A stretch of 64,000 nucleotides of DNA from Rosellinia necatrix (GCA_021209875.1 JAGYVD010000003.1:4278001-4342000); one strand, 5' to 3'. Positions 12,541 through 26,035 are shown, numbered from the stretch's first letter. A program made the numbers and translations. The notes: a model not told the origin generated them from the letters alone.

Positions 12541-15500
12541 GGCTCTAGCGCATGCTTTATACCCACTACTGTACACTAGTAGATTGGAAACTCGGCTCAC
12601 TTGCCGCAATAATCTCCACATCTGGCATGGCGGAATGGTGCTGCACTGTAGATGCGATCGAGCAAAGACACTACAACCCATCATGAATGGCTATTGGAGA
12701 CTTATCCGCCGGCACTGTTCGCTGTTATCCATCAGGATAATAGACGTGAATTGACATCATTTGATCCCATATTTATCAGTCCCACCCCAGGCGTTTGTAG
12801 CTAACCTAGCTTGAGATAAGTTCTTAGATAGTGCAAGCCCGATGCCAGCGTCCCAGCGAAAGGCACCCCGTCATTAGCACGTCGAAGAGAAGCCCAATAT
12901 CATTCACATGTGATGGGGGCCATAGATACAACAAAAGTTCGAAGTAATAGAAGTAATAGGCGCTGTCAGGGCTCAACGAGAACACCCCAGGATGACGCTA
13001 TCCGGTTGCCAGTGGGGGTTCCGTGCCTCCCTCCGGCGTCCGGCATCCACGAAAGAGAGATAAGGTCATTTCTCATCTTCCCCATCCGACGTTAGGAATG
13101 GTTCGGTACTAATTTAAGTTAGATTATTATTGTGGATATTTTGGACAAGAGGTGCAGCATGGCCTCAAGCGATTGCTATCATTTACAGGATCCAGTACCT
13201 ACCCTCTCACCAACTAAGCCCATAGGTGTGACACGGCGGACGGCCTTGGACGCGCGGTGCCGGCACAAGAAACACGTTCCAGCTCATAATTCTCACGCAA
13301 AAATTACCACGCAACTCGAGCTCTTAATGGGGTCGGGCCGCATCTCCATCCCGGAGCAGGTGGATAAGTACAGTCAAATCTTCTATCCTGACGCTCGAGC
13401 AAGCGACGAAAGCAAATTTACTACTCCAATACGATGAAATATTCCTTGAAATCGTATCCTGATATAAGCAAAGCCCAGGGCCACACCATTTCCTGGAATC
13501 AGTAGCAGCATCGTATGTTCTGTCGGTTGATACACTACAACACGAATGCACAATGCACGATACTATATCAAAGTGGAGCAGAGCTATTACTTCACACTCA
13601 TCGGCCAAAGTCTAGGTTTTTTGTCGCATTATTTACGAGCCTCCCACTTTAATTTAGGCTTTCTCGTTAGTTTTACAGCCAGTTAGCCCTGTGAGAGCAA
13701 TCTATTGCATATGCATCTTAATTAATTCCCATATGTCAAGTGTCAAATATTTCTAGCATGGTAGAAACGTGTGGGGCTGTGCCCTTGGTTCATTATGTCT
13801 ATTTTATGATTATTTTATGATTTAAAATGCCCAAAAGGCAAAGTCCTAGTTGCAGTGTTTTATCAATGCTAGGGAGTAAGCTTACATGAAGATAGCGAAT
13901 ACCTCACTATGCGTATCTATCTGTTTACAGAAAGGTGAACTAGCGATGTAGGGATCCGAATCGTCCCAGATTAACTCACAAAAGGTCTAGGTTTCAATAA
14001 TATCGGGCGCTTAGCCGGGCAATGCTACCTACCGGCTACCTACATCTTATCACATATTCATCACATTACATCTTACCATTATATTGTCTCGTCCTCTTTT
14101 ATTATTCCTTATGGAATTAAATTGTGGCCCGATTAAAAAGTTATTGGATCGATGATTTCATCGACTATTGCAAGTATTAATAACACTTAATGCTGAAACA
14201 TCCAGAATATCCCGCGGCTTTCCTTGATAGGACTCGTTTTACACCGATGATTGAACTTATTTTTTGTCTGAAACTTTATACACATTTATGAAATAAAGAT
14301 ATAGTCTTCTACGCGGACTTAGCTATGACACCCTTGTACCAGTATTTCATTAGGCCCTCTACATCATCTAGTTCAATTGGGGATAGATAGGAATATGAAC
14401 TTGGCCACACTAACTGGCCAGTGTTATGTGGCTATTACTCATCATATCGTAGGTGCAGTGCCGCAGGTATTAGCTTGGAAATTCTCAAGCTCATAGAAGT
14501 TAAGCCTTCGTGTAATGGCAACACGGAATTTCATTTTGCCGACATGGGTGGTTGGTGTAGCTACATGTAGAACGGGGGCTAATGGCCAGAATATACCAAC
14601 TTTCTTATATCGCCGGAATCATTACCATAGCTTAAATGGTAGGTACAGTGACTCTGTCAGGTAGATAAAGCACATGGCGAGGTACTAGCTACCATACGGT
14701 GTAGCTCTAGAAGCATATTGGTGTATATAAGGACTGAAGGCCTCCCACCTTAGATGGTAGGCCCAGGAATCAATGATATTGAGCCCTACCTCTATACTCA
14801 GCTATCTATTTGCGACCCAGCTGCTACCTCCTAGTGACTAGACCTTGCTCTGGGCATTCTTCACATGGCAAATTAGGACGTGAATGGCCAGCATGTAACA
14901 AGTTATGTGGATGTGGGCTATAACTCTCAGTTCTGAATCTCAGACTACTCTAGCATTCATAATTGAGGGAACTTGCGAGAGGCCCCCGACCCCTTGTAGC
15001 CCAGCTAACGAGTGTCCATTTATGAGGCTCCGTCGGTACTTCCTAACTGCTACTACCACGCTAATACTTCGTCGAAAGCATACAGGGCTGGGACTGGTCT
15101 TTTAATACAGAAAATGGCTGGCTTTAGGAACCGAATTCCTATCTCAAAGATTGTCACTGTCTATATACGGGCACTACTTATGCTCAAATAAGATAACATG
15201 GCTCTCCAACGGCTGTTTTCAATAACTAACTTAAGATTTTCCTTGCTACAAGGGAACATAGCTTGCCAGAATCCTAATAAACCAACCAAAGGTATTAGTT
15301 TGGTACTTAGCCTAAGACCTATATGCTACCTAGAACATACTCTCAAGGTGGCCATCACAGGTTTGGCCACTTTCAGAACTGACTTAGGTTATTGTACAGG
15401 GAGAGGATTTCACATTCTCAAGTAGTCATTAGCAATTCTGGCTTATATACATTGTATTTTAGCCTCTACCCGGAGCCTAAGACTTAAATCCTATAAAAAT

Positions 15501-18071
15501 AAATACCCAACATATAGTATATGTAGGTACTTTGGCCATCATGGGCTATCTTTTAGCCGAAGCCAAGCTAGTCGTCTTGCAATTATCGTGGTTCATATGC
15601 AGTAATGGAGTTAATGAATGGCGATGGAGTGTCAGCCAGCACGCTAGCATCTATATTTGTGTTGGTATTTTCTGAATTGAATTGGAACATAGAACGTAAT
15701 CAGAATCATATCTTTGATGCGGCATCAACAAACGCTTTGTTGCATACCCTAGGAAATAACATGACGTCGTTATTTCACCGAAGGGAGTTATCCTAAGGAT
15801 AAATAAACTGAGGTTATTTAACTAGATATTTCCCAAATAGGGAGATTTGGAGTGATTGAGAGATGATATAGGGATACCTACGAGGTGGATGGTTTTTGTG
15901 AAGCGCATTAGTACTACGATGAGATAGGTATCTGGCACGTGCTGTTGCTGGGATGGTGTGCATTGCCGACGCTAAGATCTCGGGATGCGCGCGCAGCAGC
16001 GGGAGCAGCGGCGGCGGCAGCAGCAGCAGCAAGCGCGCATCTTGCACTACGGGCCCGCACATGAGTCACTACGCTACGATTCAGGGATCATGCTAACCAA
16101 GGCCAAGTCCAGCGGGTGGGCGGCAGACGGATGTACAAGACAGCGTCATCGATAACGCGGGATGTGACTGGGGTTAGGTATATACCGAAGCAGTTCCGTG
16201 GAGGGAGGACGTACGTAGAGAGGTGGAATGCATTACTACAAGGTTGTAGGTAGGTACCTGCATATTGTCGAGTGTAGGTAGATAGAGTGCTGCCTGTATA
16301 TGCCTACTAAGATACTTCCAAAGGCAAGGTATCATACCGAGATGTAGGTAGTATAACTATAACCTTATTGAACACCATATTTAGGAAACTCACAAGTACC
16401 ACTGTTTACGGCCATGGCAGCACACAATTAGCGTGGGGTGGGTAGGTACCGTTCTCTATTTGTGGCCTAGAGTCTATACATGGACTTGATATAGGTTTAA
16501 CAGAGCTTGGAACCTTGAAACCTTACCTAAAAACATGTTGTTAATTGATATGCACCATACCTGGTGCTATGGTTAAATATAGTACCTACCTAGGTATCGT
16601 ATCAAGCATGCAGGTACCTTTGACCCATAACATAAATGTCGGTAGATAGGTAGCTATATTGACAGCTTCCTAGAGCATCTAGTATACTGCAAATATAGTA
16701 TTGTTTCTGTACCTAATCTACAGGTACTATTGATCTGTCATTTGCTAGCTGCAAGGTCCACCATGCCCTTTGCTAGTCGCGCATATTTAATGGTCCCTGA
16801 GTACTACGTACCTAGGTAGCTACACACATGGTGTCTCCCAAGTCTTATCTCACAATCCCTTGTACTTAGTTGTAGCTATCGCGTGATGGATGTGGTTACC
16901 AAAATTATCATAACACTCTTGTCACGCTCGACCTATTTACTTGTTATTATTTGGCATTGCACTGTTCATGTTTGTGTTGGTCTTTTGCTGGGTTTTACCA
17001 TGCTATCTACTATGGGCTACCCAGGAGATAATTCTTGTAAAACATACCTATTGCTTTGGAACTACCTCCTTACTTAATTACCTAACCTGAAATACTTACT
17101 TGAACCACTGCAAAGCCATGATTCTACATCACCTAACTACCTATAACTACTAGGTACCTACCTAATACGTCACATTCCCCCAAACTCAATTGCCAAGATA
17201 GTGTCCCAGATAACTAATGAGGTACAGGCCTTTCAAGTATTGTCCATTACCCAGTGCTACGTCCCTTGGCCTACCTACCCAGTCCAGCCTAGTCTTCGAT
17301 CTGATGGCCAGTCAGTGACTTGTATTTAAGCCACACAGCGGAATAGTGGGACTGAGAGGGTCCACCTATCATCAAGTAGTGTAGGTACCTACCTGCTCAA
17401 AGTACCTACTTGGAGAGAAGTACCGACCTTAGCACAGACTCAGCACAGGCCCAGCGACCTGGCCGACCCGTCTACCACGACCTAATCCACCTTGTCGGGG
17501 CTTTTCGCCTCATCATTCTCCCTCACATCAATTATCTCCTCATCTGCCACGCTATCAGCCTTCCCACAACCCACGAGCCACACGCCCCATCTGCTGTCTC
17601 CCATCCCCGAGTGTACCTTATTCCACCCGAATGAATGAGTAAATCCCGTGACTACGAGAGTGCCCGGCCTGCCGCCGACCTCATCGCCCTTGTGGATTGC
17701 CGCCCGAACGCTGCCTCGCCTGCTCGTTCGGCCGTCTGATCTGTTGACGCGATCCATCGTTTCCATTTCCGGCCTCGCAACTCCGAGCCCGCTGTCGCGT
17801 GATCATCGCCGCGCGCTCGCTCTTGTCCCTACCCTCGCCTTGCCTCACCCCTCTCTGCGGCGCGCCCACAGCACGGTCGCACTTTTCGCCGTGTCCTCGC
17901 GCGCGCCTGGCTGACTAACCAGCACGCCGACTCGGAGAAAACGTGGCGGCTCTCACCCTCCTCAGTCACTCCGACACCGAGTTATCCCTCCAACAACATC
18001 TCGACCTCGCGCCCGATCTTTTGCACTACAATCGTCCTGGGGTTGAGGTGGACTCCGAATACCCGTTGACG

Positions 18072-20944
18072 ATGGCGGCACAGCCTGTGCCTCATCCGTC
18101 GACGGATCGGAGGCGAGTCAAGGTCTACGAACTGCGCAACAATGACTGGTTTGATCGCGGCACCGGCTTCTGTACGGCGACGTTCAATTCTGTAAGCATT
18201 TCAGCCTGGCCATACCCGCCCGTTGCCTCGCACCCTCCGTTGCCCAGCCGCCGATTAACTCTTATCGTTTGCGTAGTCCGAGGATGTTCATCAGCGAGAT
18301 GCGCGAGTGATCGTTGAATCTGAAGACCAACCCGGCCGTACCTTGCTCGAAACCCGAATTTGCAAGGAAGATGGCTTCCACAAGCAGCAAGGTTCGCTAC
18401 CAATTACATGTCGCCATCTCCTCAATTAGTTTGCTGACTTCCATACCTCAGAAACCCTCATTGTCTGGACGGAGCCCACCAATGGTGTTGACATGGCACT
18501 GAGCTTTCAGGAGCCCGAAGGTTGTGCCATGATCTGGTCAGTGTCGGCTATTGTTACAACTGAATGATGCCGGCGGCTAACAAGCGGTGCAGGAAATTTA
18601 TCCATAGTATACAGCAGCAATACAATCCCTCGAGTGCTCAAGGTTCGTACTATCACGGGGTCATCCTTCCATTCCGCCAAAGCCTAACGGTTATTACAGA
18701 TGACAGTTTGTCAGACGACCTCGCCATGGAAGTGGCCAGTCAGATTAGTCTGCCCGAGGTCTCGATGGCCAATCTCGCCGACATCGAGGCAAGAATGCGT
18801 ATAATGAGCGGCTCCGCTAATGACCGAGATGCTCTTGCCAAATACGTTGTCGCGGAACATTATATCGATAAACTCATACCCATTGTATCCGACGCCGAAG
18901 ACCTCGAGAGTCTTGCTGACTTGCATCGCCTTTGCAATATCATGAAGGTTATCATTCTCCTCAACGACACGGCGATTATAGAGTATGCCGTGTCTGATGC
19001 GTGTGTGATCGGTGTCGTTGGCGCCTTAGAGTACGACCCTGACTTTCCCAGTCACAAAGCTAATCACCGTCAGTGGTTGCAAGGCGAAGGTAGATATCGA
19101 GAGGTTGTTCGCATTGAGGACCGAGGTGTCACCCAAAAGATACATCAGACCTATCGGCTTCAATACTTGAAGGATGTTGTGCTTGCTCGCATCTTGGACG
19201 ATAATACCTTCTCGGTGCTTAACTCGCTGATTTTCTTCAATCAAGTGGATATAGTACAGCATCTGCAGGCGAACTCATCCTTTCTGATCGAACTATTCAA
19301 TATCTTCAAATCTGGCGCAGACCTAACGCGGAAGAAAGAAGCCGTTCTCTTCATTCAACAATGCTGCGCCATTGCGAAGAATCTTCAGCCACCTGCCCGG
19401 CAGACGCTCTATAACAACTTCATCGCCCACGGCCTCCTTCAAGTCATACATTTCGGTCTGAAAAGCAATGATGTATCCATTCGCGTTGGCGCCACGGATA
19501 TCATGGTTTCGATGATCGATCACGACCCCCAGATGATACGTCAGACTATATATCGTCAAATACTGGATAAGCAGCCTCTATTGACCGATACACTAATCGA
19601 CCTCTTACTTGTTGAGACCGACCTGGGCGTCAAATCGCAGATCTCGGATACCTTGAGGGTTCTTCTTGACCAGGGGCCACCAATACCAGTCGAAACTTAT
19701 ACGAAAGCGAATGGAGAATTTGTGACGCGGACTAGAATTGCCCAAGATCCTCAGCAGGAAAACTTTTTGGGTCTTTTCTACGGGAAATCAGCAATTAAGC
19801 TTTTCCAGCCGCTTATGGCTCTTCAAGATCGGCCTGCCATGAACTTCACCAACATTGAAGCATCTGCTTTCAGCTATCTTGTTGAACTCTTGTGTTTTTT
19901 TATCCGACAGCATCAGCACCGTAGCAAAATCTTCGTCATGACCCACGACATTGTGTCACGCGTTACCCAGCTATTACAGTCACCGGAAAAGTTTCTGAAG
20001 CTAGGTTAGTTGATTGGTTGATTTTTTTTCCCCCCTTAATGGCCGTATGTTGACCATATCTAGTTGCCGTCCGCTTTTTGCGCCAGCTCGTTGGCTCGCT
20101 TGACGAATTTTACATCAGGCATCTGTCGGAGAAACAGGCCATCGAGCCGGTTCTCGATCTACTAATCCAGACTATACCACGAGATAACTTAATAAGCTCC
20201 GCATGCTTGGAGCTATTTGAGCATGTCAAGAAAGAGAATATTAAGGAGCTTGTGAAACATATGGTAGAAAATTACCGAGAAAAACTACAAAGCCTATCGT
20301 ATATGGAACTGTTCAGAACGCTGCTACTTCGATACGATCAAACTTCGGGATTTACAGCCAATATGGATTACTTCCTTGAGGCTGAACAGGATGCTTCTCG
20401 TGATCGAAGGCGCAATAACCGGCCCCCTCCTCAAAGAAACCCTATGGAGCATTTAACAATGGACGAAGCCCAAGAAGAATACTGGAATAATTCGGATGAC
20501 GAGGAGGATCTACAAATGAAGCCGAGTGATCGCACATTGCCGACGAACGGCGAATCACCGAACGCCAAGCCATTAGTTGATTACGCTTCAGACGACGAAT
20601 TAGACGATAATATCGAGGCAGGCGCAATCTCAAGCGATGAGGGCAAACTGGGCCAGAATATCCACAAGGCAGACGAGAATCCTATGATCGGCGCGCCGCC
20701 GCCGGAACGAGTATCAGAGAAGCGCCGCCGAGAAGAGGACGAAGAAGACGATCTCAGCAAAATGGTGCAGCATAAACGCCGCAACAGTACCTCGGCAGGA
20801 TCTAGTCCAACCAGTTCTGCCGCCAGCACCCCGAGAAGAAAGAAGATGGTGACCGGCACCCGAGATTCTGGCGGGGGGCCGAAGAAGATTGCCATCAGTA
20901 TATCATCCGCCACGAAGGCCGGGGACCTGGGAGGTGACGACTGA
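18072..20944 (+). CDS. psy2: Protein phosphatase 4 regulatory subunit 3 (Psy2/SMEK family)
   Basis: This is the substrate-targeting subunit of the PP4 phosphatase, which in yeast works with Pph3 and Psy4 to reverse DNA-damage phosphorylation. Exons are 18072-18191, 18277-18391, 18452-18536, 18593-18642, 18700-20004 and 20064-20944, giving 851 aa in one continuous frame. Residues about 13-110 form the EVH1/PH-like head (RRVKVYELRNNDWFDRGTG, then LIVWTEP and FQEPEGCAMIW). From about 140 the SMEK/DUF625 domain follows (LPEVSMANLADIE, RLCNIMKVIILLNDT), then helical ARM-like repeats. The tail is acidic and disordered, with basic clusters (EKRRREE, HKRRNS, TPRRKKM) suitable as nuclear signals. The first exon is only 40 codons. 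ATG 18072 starts just before the conserved head. Upstream in-frame codons contain no other ATG. Length matches the family. Confidence 0.93.
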
Positions 20945-22047
20945 ATAGCCTCTTTTTGTTTTATTTTGCTCGGGTGCCTTGGCGCGCATGTCACGGCGAC
21001 TTGGGGTTCGACAATGGTCGCATAATGATGGGACACGAGGTCGGCGTTCAGACGAGGCAAGGACCATACCAGTGGCCTTTGTAGGGAATAGATTATAGGT
21101 TCCCTAGGAAGCAGGGCAGAACGGCGGATTGTGGCGAGGGTCAGGGCCAGGGTAAAAGCTACTTGCAAAGCTTCTCTCACGAGCTTTCCAACATCAGAGA
21201 CTCTATTATGAGCATAGCAAGCCTCCGTAGTCGCAGAGATTGGATGAGGCGATTAGTGCCACCTGTACTGTATTGAACCACGCCGCACTTAAATTTTTTA
21301 GTCCCCGGAAGGCCCGACTGGAATGACAATTGAGAATATGGCTATGGCGTCTGGCCAGGTATGAAATTGAATTCGTAAAAGATCCGTCTTCCCCGAATTT
21401 TAGACTCGTAAACATGTTGATAAGGCTTCGCTCACAGGCGTGAAGGGGGGAGAAGGGCGGCGAAGGGCTCCATCCATCCCCTCCTCTGTTGCATCTATGC
21501 GTGTTTGCGAGGGCAAATATCCCTGTGAGTTTAGTATGATGACTTAACTAATTAGTAAGTCTTCAAAATGCGATAGTGCTATATGTGATTTGTGTATGTC
21601 GGCGTGTTGATGCATCTATGGGCAGCTGCATAGCAGCATAGCGCAGACACCACCCATGACGTCGATATAGTGCTTAAACTCCCGGTGTCGGGTGAATGGT
21701 TTAGCTAGTTACGGGTGAGCCGAGGCTTGTCTACCTTAATTCGGTAAATTCAGTACCTTTTGTGGGGAGGTTTATTGGGTGAGGGGCAGATCATCTGCAG
21801 AGTTATGGGACCACGCCGTACGAGAGGGGAGGGATACCGCTAAATTAGCTAATCGGGATAGGTGAATCTCTACCTATGAGCTTTTCTTTGTACCACTACA
21901 TATGTACTCGTAGATGTTTTAGTTATGTGGTGCTTCCCATCTTCCTTTCCCGCTTCAACCTTGTCTCAGGCACCCTCTTGCTTTAAAAACCCGCTTAGCC
22001 CCAGCTAGAAGCTTAAGGGAAATTGGCTAGCTCGAATTTTAGAAACC
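20945..22047. other. Intergenic stretch, no gene seen
   Basis: Contains the 3' region of psy2 and the upstream DNA of the MDR gene. Overlapping minus-strand frames are the shadow of the psy2 tail. No repeats or RNA genes recognised. Confidence 0.6.
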
Positions 22048-23381
22048 ATGTCTCGGTCCATAACATTGAAGAAAATCGATGGCAAGCCTGGCCAAGTGTA
22101 CTATCCGTAAGTTTTATGTTACCCTTTTCTTTTCCCCTTTTCTAGCACGATTTTTTTTTTTTTCTCTTTTTTCTTTTTCTTCTTCTTCTTTCGGACATTA
22201 GTCTCTCATTACAACTCTACGAACCGGAAAAATCTCACAGGGGCCGCCGGATTCCGACGAAGAGAAAAAAAAAAAAAACCGACAGCGAGTTAACCAGCAT
22301 TAACACCCCGCCGCTATACAGGCTCCAACTCAACCACAATGCCAAGCCCGTGCCCGGCCCGGGCGAGGTGCTCGTGCGCCTGGAGGCGGCGGCGCTGAAC
22401 CACCGAGACCACTTCCAGCGGCAGCACCTGTACCCGGGGATCTCGTTCGAGCACGCGCTGCTGGCGGACGGGTGCGGGATCGTCGAGAGCGCCGGACCGG
22501 ACACCGGTGATGATGATGGCAAGGGATCGGCGGCGGCGGCGGCGGCGCTCGTGGGCCGGCGCGTGATCCTCATGCCGAGCCGCGGCTGGGACTCGGCGCC
22601 GGAGGGGCCCGAGAGCGCGTTCACGACCATCGGCGGCGCCGTGGGGAGCGCGTGCGGGGCGGCGCAGGACTACGTGGCGGTGCCGGCGGCGGAGGTCGAG
22701 CTCGCGCCGGCGCACCTGACGGCGGCGGAGGCGGCGGCGCTGCCGCTCGTGGGGCTCACGGGGTGGCGCGCGCTCGTGAGCAAGAGCGGCAACGCGCTGC
22801 CGGGACGCAACATCCTGGTCACGGGCATCGGCGGCGGCGTGGCGCTCGCGGTGCTGCAGTTCGCCGTCGCGCTCGGCTGCAACGCCTACGTGACGTCGGG
22901 GTCGGCGGCGAAGCTCGAGCGCGCGGTGCGCGAGCTCGGCGCCCAGGGCGGGGTGTCGTACCGCGACGCCGACTGGGACCGGCAGCTCGCGGCCCTGCTG
23001 CCGCCGTCGCGGCCGTTCCTCGACGCCGTCGTCGACGGGGCCGGGGGCGACATCATGGCACGCGCCGTCCGGCTGCTCAAGCCCGGCGGCGTCGTCTCGA
23101 GCTACGGCATGACCCTCGCCCCCAAGATGGACTGGGTCATGGTCGCCGTGCTCAAGAACGTCGAGCTCCGCGGCTCCACCATGGGCTCGCGCCGCGAGTT
23201 CCGCGACATGGTCGACTTCGTCCGCGAGCGCGAGATCCGCCCCGTCGTCAGCCGCGTCGCCAAGGGCCTCGACAACTTCGCCGAGATCGAGGCCCTGTTC
23301 GAGGACATCCGCGAGGGCCGGCAGTTCGGCAAGCTCGTCATCCAGATCGCCCCCGACGAGAAGGATAGCGCGAGGTTGTAG
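22048..23381 (+). CDS. MDR-superfamily alcohol dehydrogenase/quinone reductase-like oxidoreductase
   Basis: Medium-chain NAD(P)(H)-dependent reductase of 372 aa from two exons (22048-22106 and 22322-23381). The GroES-like half has PGPGEVLVRL, then LNHRD (46-49) and GRRVIL. The Rossmann half has TGIGGGVAL near residue 187, and VDGAGGD and LKPGGVVSSYG later on. LNHRD and the YPGI segment resemble YogA-type zinc-free or atypical-zinc members. The usual catalytic cysteine after the NHRD position is not seen, so substrate and zinc dependence are unknown. An Asp/Gly/Ala-rich insertion around residues 78-95 looks lineage-specific. The 215-nt intron (donor GTAAGT, acceptor ACAG) carries a very long T/C tract. 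Exon 2 is strikingly GC-rich at third positions, far above psy2 upstream. Confidence 0.88.
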
Positions 23382-24037
23382 GAGGGAGGAAGAGAGGGAA
23401 GGGAAGGGAAAGGTCATTTGTTGCTCTGTGCTGAAGTATCTTGATCTATCAATGTCATTCTTATCGTAGCTCTACGCGGTCTATAGCATATTTAGAAGTA
23501 GATGACGGGTTTTATTATTTCACGATCTCATATTCTTAGAAAAGAATTACTGTTGTGTACTTGATGGCACATAATTGTCCCCTCGTAGGTTTTGACCCGT
23601 AATTATAACATACTACCACAGCTGTGGAAATATAAAATTCGAATTTTCGAGAAATTAGCACAAATGCCCCCATATATATATATCTCTGCAACGCGATTAA
23701 ATTAAAAACCAAATGCTGCCCGAGCACTCGGGATGATGTTTCCATGTCTCATTTTGTGATATGCAGGAAATATACGAGGCATGGTGCGAGTGGCTTGGTA
23801 TCAACAGGTTGATTGTATGGCGATAATTAGGGAGTGAGGTTGATGATGGCGTGTACTCGGGCAGCTAGGTAGGGACGGATCGGGCCATTATCCAGATGCT
23901 TGGATATTACTGTACCGGGTAAAGAAAAGGCCCTTGCATACTAACTCTGCTATAGATATTCCGACAACCCGGAAAAAGAATAATAACACATCAAAGAAAA
24001 GGAAAAGAAAAGAAAAAGAAAAGGAGAAAAAAAATGA
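23382..24037. other. Intergenic stretch downstream of the MDR gene
   Basis: AT-rich, with a short (AT)n run near 23672-23683 and a purine-rich AAAGA tract at about 23985-24034. No gene recognised. Confidence 0.6.
24027..24034 (-). terminator. RNA polymerase III terminator of tRNA-Ser
   Basis: Eight consecutive T on the minus strand, starting 3 bases after the tRNA discriminator base, as expected for Pol III termination. Confidence 0.85.
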
Positions 24038-24137
24038 CGACATGTGCAGGATTTGAACCTACGCGACCGAAGTCATGAGATGGCTTAATTCGCAATTGAA
24101 TTCAAGTCTCACCCATTAACCACTCTGGCAACATGCC
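24038..24137 (-). tRNA. tRNA-Ser (anticodon UGA) with a 19-nt intron
   Basis: Type II tRNA read on the minus strand. The acceptor stem GGCATGT pairs with ACATGTC (one G-T wobble), followed by discriminator G at 24038. The D stem is CCA/TGG, and the anticodon stem TGAGA/TCTCA is perfect. The loop is CTTGAA plus A, giving anticodon TGA at 24104-24102. A 19-nt intron (24100-24082) sits at the canonical position after base 37. The long variable arm GAC-TTCG-GTC and T arm GTAGG/TTCAAAT/CCTGC complete the fold. The B box GGTTCAAATCC is intact. The long variable arm together with UGA identifies serine, decoding UCA. Confidence 0.95.
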
Positions 24138-24554
24138 TTGCTGAACATAATAATTTCACCCCATGTTTCAGCCTAACAGCGGCTGCGCTAGCAATGATTG
24201 GGTGGCGAGTGAAACCGGAAAGGGTGTGGATTACCTAGGTAGGTGCAGATTAAAGGCCATCTATGATAGGGCAACAGGTTCTTTTTTTAAGGTTAAAATC
24301 TAAAAATAAAGAGAGGGAAAAAAGCATAAAAAACATGGAAGGGGACTAAAAATGTACAACACCAAGGATTCGCTGGTTGTCACCAACCCAACTACTGACT
24401 TTGGCGCTTTCTGGCTTATCTATGGGAGAGCGGACGGGATCCCGAGTTCTCCAGAAGCTATGGTCGTACATGGAAATATCTGGTGTCGCGTTGTATTATG
24501 AATCCATGGAAGCAGAGTACGAACTTGTTACCTAAAGTTATCTATAGCTAGGCA

Positions 24555-24585
24555 CCCAGGTAGCTAGCTACTTAGGTACCTAGTA
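24555..24585. repeat. CCTAGGTA-type palindromic repeat cluster
   Basis: CCAGGTAGCTAGCTACTTAGG followed by TACCTAG, a near-palindromic chain of the same units found elsewhere in the window. Confidence 0.7.
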
Positions 24586-24942
24586 AGTTTGTTTGTAGTC
24601 GCATGCATACGTACGTAAGGTAGTAATTACGACCATGGTGGTTTTACATACTCTCAGGTAGGTAGTGCACACTCACTTAAATAGACTAGTACCTATTACC
24701 CAAATCACTCAGCTTACCGGAACCGACGACGGGATTTGCCCATGAGACTGGCTCGGTGCGTACATTCCAGGAGAACTTTTGATTATCTAATTTGCAGGGT
24801 AGTAGTTATACAAACAATCGCCGACCACAGAATTCGCATGCGGCATCGAGGTTGTGTTTCGGATACCGATATCGAACCGTTTGCCGGCAAGATTACACGA
24901 GGGAGGGCAGCGACTAATTAGTTGAATTAGTTAGTTGAACTC

Positions 24943-25021
24943 GTGCGTGTGTCTGCTCGTGTGTCTCCGCTCGTGGGTGTGTGTGTGGATGTGTGTGGGT
25001 GTGTGTGTAGGTGTGCGTGTG
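24943..25021. repeat. Imperfect (GT)n tract
   Basis: About 80 bases of GTGTGT units interrupted by CTCGT, GGAT and GGGT. Alternating purine-pyrimidine runs of this kind can adopt Z-DNA. No gene overlaps. Confidence 0.85.
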
Positions 25022-26035
25022 CCGTACCTACCATTCAGGGCTAAGTTGGGTTAGATAGATAGTGAAGCGTGCGGCTCAGATCCACCTCTCTATCCCCTGT
25101 AACTCTAGGTAAGAGATCACCGAGACGCCCGCCCGGCCCTAGTGTTGAAGGTCGCCGTCCTCCCTCTACCACGTGGGGTTCTCGCCGACCAATATACACT
25201 AAAGCAAAATAAGCATTGGAATTAACAGATCCCGGCTGAGTTGTTCGGACCTGTCAGTTCCCAGCTTTGCTTTTCCATGCACGATCCCTTCTATTTTACG
25301 GCACAGCCTGACGCACGAAAGTTCCGGAAGCTAAACGTTTTACCAGAACCAAGGTTGGGGGACCCGTGAGCCACGGCTGCTACGCGGGCGAGCAATGGTT
25401 CCAATATTGGGACGTCGCATGCCGCTACACCCTGCCAGGGGCCTCGGACGGGGGCGTTGGTGCTGGACGAGCGCGTAGGGGAGAGCTGGCTTGTCCATAT
25501 ATAAAGTAGCCTAGTGTCGCATTGGCAGAACTGCTCGGACTCGGATCCTAGGTGGTGGGTTCATGAGACGACGACGAAAGGCTGTTTCTAGGTTGCCGGG
25601 ATGAAGTCGGCGACCCTTCCCCCTCCCCTGCATTCCAGAAGGCCGGCCAAGACAGAAACCGCGCGTAACTGGCCCTACGTTGCGCCTTTGAGCCGTCCGT
25701 CTCCGTCCGTCTCTACCCTAAATCGTCTCGAATCGCAGTAGCGTAATCTGCCTTATGGCCACCTCTAGAACTACTGCGAACCAAGGAAGCACGCTTGACC
25801 GAAAAGGTCCAGTCCGCCTACATTCCCCGGCTGCTCCTACCCATTCGCAATGCAGATCCACGATGAGGGCATCGTGCTAAAACGAGATGAATTTCATCCG
25901 TCTTAACCGATGATCCCGGATGGTAACGACGCTGCCCCGGACCTTATCCCCTCACGGCGACCTTAACAGGCGTATTATCCACTAGATAGACAAAGGCAGG
26001 TGCTTTAGTCCCCGAGATCCGCGGCTCCAAGACAG

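Larger units (their letters stand above)
9364..18071. other. 8.7-kb gene-poor region with palindromic repeats
   Basis: I find no supportable gene. The stretch is crowded with short copies of a palindromic CCTAGGTA / GGTACCTACC motif (for example near 10.9, 11.75, 16.25, 16.58, 16.81, 17.15 and 17.39 kb) and microsatellites. About 13.6-15.8 kb is markedly AT-rich. The last 600 bases, GC-richer and pyrimidine-rich, are probably the promoter and leader of the Psy2 gene. Confidence 0.6.

Noticed and set aside
20581..21180. 199-codon minus-strand frame
   Set aside because: It is the shadow of the acidic, disordered psy2 tail on the opposite strand.
22314..23417. 367-codon minus-strand frame
   Set aside because: Shadow of the GC-rich MDR exon. 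Long antisense frames are expected at such high third-position GC.
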